Part shown: piece by piece, positions 59,952-64,000 of the stretch
Numbering within the stretch: the stretch's first letter is position 1
Layout: each line of letters begins with the position of its first letter
Origin: Brevibacterium sp. 239c
Lineage (GTDB): Bacteria; Actinomycetota; Actinomycetes; Actinomycetales; Brevibacteriaceae
Assembly (NCBI RefSeq): GCF_900169365.1
Contig: NZ_FXZH01000021.1
Location: 16,692 to 80,691 of the forward strand
Direction of reading: 5' to 3'
DNA length: 64,000 bases
The notes under the pieces: model-generated
The model's input: the letters and a program-made list of their open reading frames with translations, nothing else
What the model was told of the DNA's origin: nothing
Databases searched by the model: none
Position numbers and translations under genes: made by a program

Positions 59952-61006
59952 GAGAACACCTTCTCTTCGTGGACGGTGGTGAGAATGTCGTTGACCGTTT
60001 CGTCGCTGACTTCGTCGAGCGAAGCCGGCGACCACTGGGGGTTGCGGTCCTTGTCGATGACCTGCGCGCGAATGCCCTCCTTGAGATCCGGGCGACGGGT
60101 CAGTGCGACGGCTGCGCGGTAGTCCTGTTCGAGGACCTCGGCCAAGGACATGTTCTTAGCCTTGCGTACGGCGGCCAGGGTCACCTTCACCGAGGTGGGG
60201 GCCTTGGAGCCGATCAGTTTCCCGGCAGCGTTGGCATCGGGGTTCGCATGCGCGGCAAGCGCTGCGACGATGTCTTCTGCTCTGTCTGCGGTATAGCATT
60301 CGTCGATCCAGCTTGCGGCCTCGGCGAGTTCGTTCTCCGGAGCATCGGCGGCGTAGCGCCCGATCACGGTCTCAACGTCACCACCTGCTTCGAGGTCGGC
60401 GATGAGTGCCGGCACATCTGCGTCGGTGACGTAGTAGTCGGCCAGGCCCATGGCCAGCGCGGCTCCTGCTCCGACCGGCAGACCCGTCAGTGCCAGGTGG
60501 GTTCCGAGCTGGCCCGGGGCATTGGCCAGCAGGTGGGTGCCGCCGACGTCCGGGAACAGTCCGATTCCGGTTTCTGGCATCCCGATCTTCGTGGAGTCGG
60601 TGACGATGCGGTGTGTACCGTGGCCCGAGATTCCGACTCCGCCGCCCATTGTGATGCCATTCATGATCACGACGTAGGGCTTCGGGAACTGCGAGATCTC
60701 ATAGTTCATCTTGTATTCGCGATTCCAGAATCGGGCGTTCTCATCGGTTCCGGCCACAATGTCGTTGTAGACGGCCTTGATGTCGCCTCCGGCGCACAGT
60801 CCGCGTTCGCCGCGTCCGGTGACCAGGACAGCCTTGATCGTCTCATCGTCGCGCCAGCTCTTGAGAGCGTCATCGATGGCGCCCACCATGTCCTGGCCCA
60901 GTGCATTGATCAGTTTCGGTTTGTTGAGTTCAATCCGTCCCACCCCGTTGTGACTCGAGGTGATGACGGAGGGTTCGCCCGGCGTTGCCGCAGCTTCAGT
61001 CGTCAT
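59948..61006 (-). CDS. 3-hydroxyisobutyryl-CoA hydrolase
   Basis: Releases 3-hydroxyisobutyrate from its CoA ester in valine degradation. The 352-residue crotonase-fold protein has [11 protein letters not shown] and [15 protein letters not shown], whose Glu and Asp distinguish the hydrolase subfamily from hydratases. It starts one base after the acyl-CoA dehydrogenase gene ends and overlaps the hydratase gene by 4 bp. Confidence 0.92.
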   Translation of the reverse strand: MTTEAAATPGEPSVITSSHNGVGRIELNKPKLINALGQDMVGAIDDALKSWRDDETIKAVLVTGRGERGLCAGGDIKAVYNDIVAGTDENARFWNREYKMNYEISQFPKPYVVIMNGITMGGGVGISGHGTHRIVTDSTKIGMPETGIGLFPDVGGTHLLANAPGQLGTHLALTGLPVGAGAALAMGLADYYVTDADVPALIADLEAGGDVETVIGRYAADAPENELAEAASWIDECYTADRAEDIVAALAAHANPDANAAGKLIGSKAPTSVKVTLAAVRKAKNMSLAEVLEQDYRAAVALTRRPDLKEGIRAQVIDKDRNPQWSPASLDEVSDETVNDILTTVHEEKVFS

Positions 61007-61007
61007 A

Positions 61008-62174
61008 TCAGCCCACTCCTGTGCTCTTGCGCGAAATGATTACGCGCATGATTTCGTTGGTGCCTTCCAGAATCTGGTGGACGCGCAGGTCACGCACCAG
61101 CTTCTCAATTCCATACTCTGTCAGATAGCCGTAGCCGCCGTGCAACTGGAGTGCCCTGTTGGCGACATCGAAGCCCGAATCCGTGGCTGTCAGTTTGGCC
61201 ATCGCAGAGAGCAGCGAGGTGTTCGGATCGCCCGCATCGTAGGCGTTGGCGGCCCGCCACAGGAGGGAGCGAGCGGCCTCGAGTTTGGTCTGCATCTCCG
61301 CGACTTCGAATCGCAAGGCTTGGAATGCGGAGAGCTCGGTTCCGAAGGCCTGTCGTTCGCCCATGTAGTCGATGGCCTTCTCCAGCGCGGACTGCCCACC
61401 GCCGAGTGAGCATGCTCCGATGTTGAGCCGTCCACCGTCAAGACCGGACATGGCGATCTTGAAGCCCTGACCTGGTTCACCGAGAAGGTTCTCCTTCGGT
61501 ACACGCACGTTTTCCATGATGACCTGGCGAGTCGGCTGAGCGCGCCAGCCCATCTTCTGTTCGTTGGGGCCGAAGGAGAGGCCTTCCATGCCCTTTTCGA
61601 GGATGAAAGCGGAGATTCCGCGCGAACCGTCCTGACCGGTGCGTGCCATGACCAGGTATGTTTCGGAGGTGCCGGCACCGGAGATGAACTGTTTGACGCC
61701 ATTGAGTACATAGGAGTCACCGTCTTCCCTTGCCGAGGTGCGCAGAGCAGCAGCATCGGAACCGGCGTTGGGCTCAGTCAGGCAGTAGCTGCCGAGGTGT
61801 TCCATGGCGACCAGGGGAGCGAGGTACTTCGACTTCTGCGAGTCATCTCCGTATTTGTCTATCATCCACGCCACCATGTTATGGATGGAGATGTATGCAG
61901 CGACCGAGGGGCAGGCTGTCGACATCGCTTCGAAGATGAGGGCAGCATCCATGCGACCCATTCCTGTACCGCCGGCTTCTTCGCTGACGTAGATTCCGCC
62001 CATGCCCAGGTCGGCGGACTTCTTGATGACGTCGACGGGGAAGTGGTGCTCGGCGTCCCACTCCAGCGCATGCGGAGCGATCTCGGAGTCGGCGAATTCG
62101 CGCACCATACCGGAGATTGTCTGTTGTTCTTCGGTGAGGCCGAACGGCAGGGCAGCTGCTGTGCTGCGGGACAT
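61008..62174 (-). CDS. acyl-CoA dehydrogenase, probably isobutyryl-CoA dehydrogenase
   Basis: FAD enzyme introducing the alpha-beta double bond. From ATG 62174 (GGAGGAA upstream) the protein has 388 residues, with GSYCLTEPNAGSDAAALRT, GVKQFISGAGTSETYLVMAR and QLHGGYGYLTEYGIEKLVRD and the catalytic-region LEGTNEIMR. Operon position ahead of a 3-hydroxyisobutyryl-CoA hydrolase points to isobutyryl-CoA as substrate; other short branched acyl-CoAs are possible. A palindromic operator overlaps its promoter. Confidence 0.93.
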   Translation of the reverse strand: MSRSTAAALPFGLTEEQQTISGMVREFADSEIAPHALEWDAEHHFPVDVIKKSADLGMGGIYVSEEAGGTGMGRMDAALIFEAMSTACPSVAAYISIHNMVAWMIDKYGDDSQKSKYLAPLVAMEHLGSYCLTEPNAGSDAAALRTSAREDGDSYVLNGVKQFISGAGTSETYLVMARTGQDGSRGISAFILEKGMEGLSFGPNEQKMGWRAQPTRQVIMENVRVPKENLLGEPGQGFKIAMSGLDGGRLNIGACSLGGGQSALEKAIDYMGERQAFGTELSAFQALRFEVAEMQTKLEAARSLLWRAANAYDAGDPNTSLLSAMAKLTATDSGFDVANRALQLHGGYGYLTEYGIEKLVRDLRVHQILEGTNEIMRVIISRKSTGVG

Positions 62175-62236
62175 GATTCCTCCACGGTTAGGGCTATTCA
62201 CGATTGAGGCTTGTCGCATACGTGATGACGTTCACT

Positions 62237-62270
62237 ACGATACGGAGAAATTACTTGGACGTCCAACTAA
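62237..62270 (-). promoter_or_regulatory. promoter and palindromic operator of the valine operon
   Basis: TTACTTGGACGTCCAACTAA (62251-62270) is a 20-bp palindrome with one mismatched pair and a perfect 12-bp core. On the minus strand TTGGAC of the core is the -35 and TATCGT (62237-62242) the -10, spaced 18 bp. A repressor bound here would block polymerase. The nearest regulator is the upstream MarR gene; TetR-type binding is equally possible from the sequence. Confidence 0.7.
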
Positions 62271-62336
62271 TTAAAGTCAGTCTGTTCCATCATGTGCAGT
62301 TAACAGGGGAGGGTGGAGAACCGCTCAGCGGCAGAG

Positions 62337-62852
62337 TCAGGCGTGGTCTTCGAGCTCGGACCGCAGTGATTCAAGGTGGGGGAGGAGTTTGCCCAGATCG
62401 GCCCCCGACAGCGCGGGTGAGCTGAATACCTCGTCGTTGAGCGCGGAAGTCGCGCGTGCAGAAAGCTCGCGACCGACTTCGGTGAGCTCTACGAGCGTGG
62501 TGCGACGGTCATCGGGGTGACTGCGCCTCTTCACGAGGCCGGCCTTCTCGAGTCGATCAACCGAGTTTGTCGTCGACGTGGCGTGGACTTGGAGGCGGGC
62601 CGAAATCTTCGACATCGGCAAAGTCCCCGACTTGGTGAAGGAGAGGAGAGTGAGGACTTCATACCGGGAGAATGTCAGCGCAAATGGTTTCAGGGCGGCA
62701 TCGACCTTGGCCAGAAACAGCTGATGGACTCTCATCACCGAGATCACGGTCGTCATGCCATCGGTGGAATCGTGCCAACCGTGGGCGAGCCACTGCTTCC
62801 TGGACTCCTCGATCGGGTCGAGTCTGCTCGCTGATGTCTTTTCCGCCGCCAT
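62337..62852 (-). CDS. MarR family transcriptional regulator
   Basis: From ATG 62852 the protein has 171 residues with the winged-helix core FSRYEVLTLLSFTKSGTLPM and SARLQVHATSTTNSVDRLEK, ending the wing at SHPDDRRTTLVELTE. TACACT ends 7 nt before the ATG, so the mRNA is probably leaderless. It lies directly upstream of the valine operon on the same strand and is a candidate regulator of it; the ligand may be an acyl-CoA, by inference only. Confidence 0.92.
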   Translation of the reverse strand: MAAEKTSASRLDPIEESRKQWLAHGWHDSTDGMTTVISVMRVHQLFLAKVDAALKPFALTFSRYEVLTLLSFTKSGTLPMSKISARLQVHATSTTNSVDRLEKAGLVKRRSHPDDRRTTLVELTEVGRELSARATSALNDEVFSSPALSGADLGKLLPHLESLRSELEDHA

Positions 62853-62886
62853 TGTCGACAGTGTAGTGAAGTGAGAAGATAAGCGC

Positions 62887-63579
62887 ATGTGTGGTCGACT
62901 CAATATGTCTCTCGATCCGGCAGATCTTGCCGATGAGCTCCGCCTCGACGTCATTTCCTATGACTACACGCCCAGGTACAACGTACCTCCGGGGTCTTTC
63001 GTGCCGATCGTTGTGGAGCGACTGGATGATGAAGGACAGTTGACGCGTCGACTGGAGACTGCTTCGTGGGGATTGGTCCCTGGGTGGGCGAAGGACACGA
63101 AGATCGGGTTCAAGGCATTCAATGCACGCTCGGAGACAGTTCTTGAGAAGCCGATGTTTCGGCAGTCCATTCAGAGGCGTCGCTGTGCACTTCCGATTCC
63201 CGGGTATTACGAGTGGGAGACCACTGAGGATGGCAAGCAGCCATGGATGATGTCGGCTGCCGGTAAGGACCCGCTGTTCATGGCTGGCCTGTTCGAATTT
63301 TGGAAGCAGCCAGACCAGTCCTGGTTGGTGTCGACGACGATACTGACGATGGAAGCCGCCGGACACCTGAGCGATGTCCATCATCGGATGCCGGTCTTCC
63401 TTGATCGTGGAGCAGTTGACGGATGGATCGACCCCGCGGTCCCGAGCGCCGACGTTCCCCCACTGTTGGAAACGGCTCTCGCGCAGGTCGACCCCGCGAG
63501 CGTGACCCGCCATAAAGTGGGCAAGAGCGTGGGAAACGTTCGCAATGACGGGCCAGAACTCACCGCCCCCGTGGGGTGA
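62887..63579 (+). CDS. SRAP domain protein (HMCES/YedK-like)
   Basis: Forms a covalent link with abasic sites in single-stranded DNA, shielding them from strand breakage. Cys2 is the nucleophile once Met1 is removed (MCGRL); Asn79, Glu109 and His166 complete the active site (FNARSE, YYEW, VHHRMP). The 230-residue protein is full length. It is divergent from the MarR gene across 34 bp, with GAAGAT 6 nt before the ATG, so a leaderless mRNA is likely. No SOS box is evident. Confidence 0.94.
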   Translation: MCGRLNMSLDPADLADELRLDVISYDYTPRYNVPPGSFVPIVVERLDDEGQLTRRLETASWGLVPGWAKDTKIGFKAFNARSETVLEKPMFRQSIQRRRCALPIPGYYEWETTEDGKQPWMMSAAGKDPLFMAGLFEFWKQPDQSWLVSTTILTMEAAGHLSDVHHRMPVFLDRGAVDGWIDPAVPSADVPPLLETALAQVDPASVTRHKVGKSVGNVRNDGPELTAPVG

Positions 63580-63657
63580 GTGACTTCTGCGCATCCGCCG
63601 AAAACGCCGTGCGATCAGCGCCCGGGAGCGGGGCCAACGGGCCGACACCAGTTCGTT

Positions 63658-63686
63658 TTGCGCACCGCGCTGGATGTGTGTAGTGT
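63658..63686 (+). promoter_or_regulatory. rrn promoter P1
   Basis: TTGCGC (63658-63663) and TAGTGT (63681-63686) are exactly 17 bp apart, after the SRAP gene. A second, similar promoter follows 111 bp downstream, a tandem arrangement common ahead of rRNA operons. Confidence 0.55.
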
Positions 63687-63768
63687 GTACCGAGTTGCCA
63701 GCCCGCAAGGAACGGCAACGGTTACTCTGATCAGGTTTGATCCCAGCAAAATGAAGATGAACTTCAAG

Positions 63769-63797
63769 TTGCGAAGGCCCAAACAACACTGTAGAGT
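63769..63797 (+). promoter_or_regulatory. rrn promoter P2
   Basis: TTGCGA (63769-63774) and TAGAGT (63792-63797) are exactly 17 bp apart. The sequence before the -35 is AT-rich for this genome, as UP elements are. Confidence 0.6.
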
Positions 63798-63803
63798 TAA
63801 CAT

Positions 63804-64000
63804 CCGCTGGTACGGCGGGCCGCAAGGCAGAACGTGCAAAATTGAAACTGACACCCCTGGTGTACACGCCCTTTTTTTGGGGGTTGTGGTGACGGGTGAG
63901 TGTTTGTGGTTTGAGAATCCAATAGCGTGTTTGTTTGAACAAATAGTGATGCCAGAAATATTAGTTTTCTGGTAAGACAATCACATGTTCACGCACTGAT
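63804..64000 (+). ncRNA. leader of a ribosomal RNA operon (16S gene beyond the window)
   Basis: The segment TGTTTGTGGTTTGAGAATCC, followed by AATAGCGTGTTTG (63901-63933), closely resembles the antitermination and processing region of actinobacterial rRNA leaders (TTTGAGAACTCAATAGTGTGTTT in mycobacteria). CCAGAAA/TTTTCTGG near 63952-63973 could form a processing stem. Base composition shifts to AT-richer here. No mature 16S sequence is reached. Confidence 0.65.

Noticed and set aside
63610..63632. Possible third REP-like copy (CAGCGCCCGGG)
   Set aside because: Only half of the core matches and no second arm is found nearby.
62659..63942. 427-codon minus-strand frame across the SRAP gene and the rrn leader
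   Set aside because: It is antisense to a complete SRAP gene and runs through the rrn promoter region; no domain seen.
63580..63975. 131-codon plus-strand frame at the right edge
   Set aside because: It overlaps two good promoters and an rrn-leader-like segment and has no recognisable protein features.

Overview
The window is a GC-rich actinobacterial chromosome segment. Protein features point to Micrococcales, most likely Brevibacteriaceae (a Brevibacterium-like genome); this is inferred from protein character, not from a search. It is mainly core translation and transcription machinery with short metabolic modules between the blocks.

Layout. 1-1184: end of an aldehyde dehydrogenase and adhP. 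1334-2625: rplJ-rplL with a structured, attenuator-like leader. 2708-5936: a three-gene operon of unrecognised membrane proteins sharing a divergent N-terminal domain; the outer two also share an identically spaced C-x5-H-x20-C-x2-C motif. 5925-7820: a metallo-beta-lactamase-fold hydrolase and a double GNAT protein, divergent across 24 bp. 8017-15549: rpoB-rpoC; the beta' protein has lost all four cysteines of its second zinc site. 15642-20411: pfkA with a DUF1707 protein, then katG and furA. 20564-25336: rpsL-rpsG-fusA-tuf. 25728-35294: the S10 and spc ribosomal protein operons, without rpsN. 35530-38271: secY-adk-map. 38286-42064: accessory genes, including a frameshifted PaaX-like regulator, a MalY-type enzyme and an MFS transporter. 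42339-45513: infA-rpmJ-rpsM-rpsK-rpoA-rplQ, without rpsD.

The last 18 kb is metabolic: putP, one-carbon genes (purU divergent from glyA-folD), a GNAT enzyme, exonuclease III, a paired SMR transporter, cstA with its YbdD partner, trpS, an App1-like protein, a nitronate monooxygenase, a valine-degradation operon (acyl-CoA dehydrogenase, 3-hydroxyisobutyryl-CoA hydrolase, enoyl-CoA hydratase) with a clear palindromic operator, a MarR regulator and an SRAP protein. The window ends in what looks like the tandem promoters and leader of a ribosomal RNA operon whose 16S gene starts just beyond the right edge.

Two themes recur. Many genes outside the ribosomal operons appear to be leaderless, with a TANNNT-like -10 hexamer 6-8 nt before the start codon. 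Several convergent junctions carry long perfect palindromes, and two carry related copies of a REP-like element. The observations most worth testing are the zinc-site loss in rpoC, the three-gene membrane cassette, the exactly phased 16-bp repeat at the ybdD 3' end and the operator in front of the valine operon.
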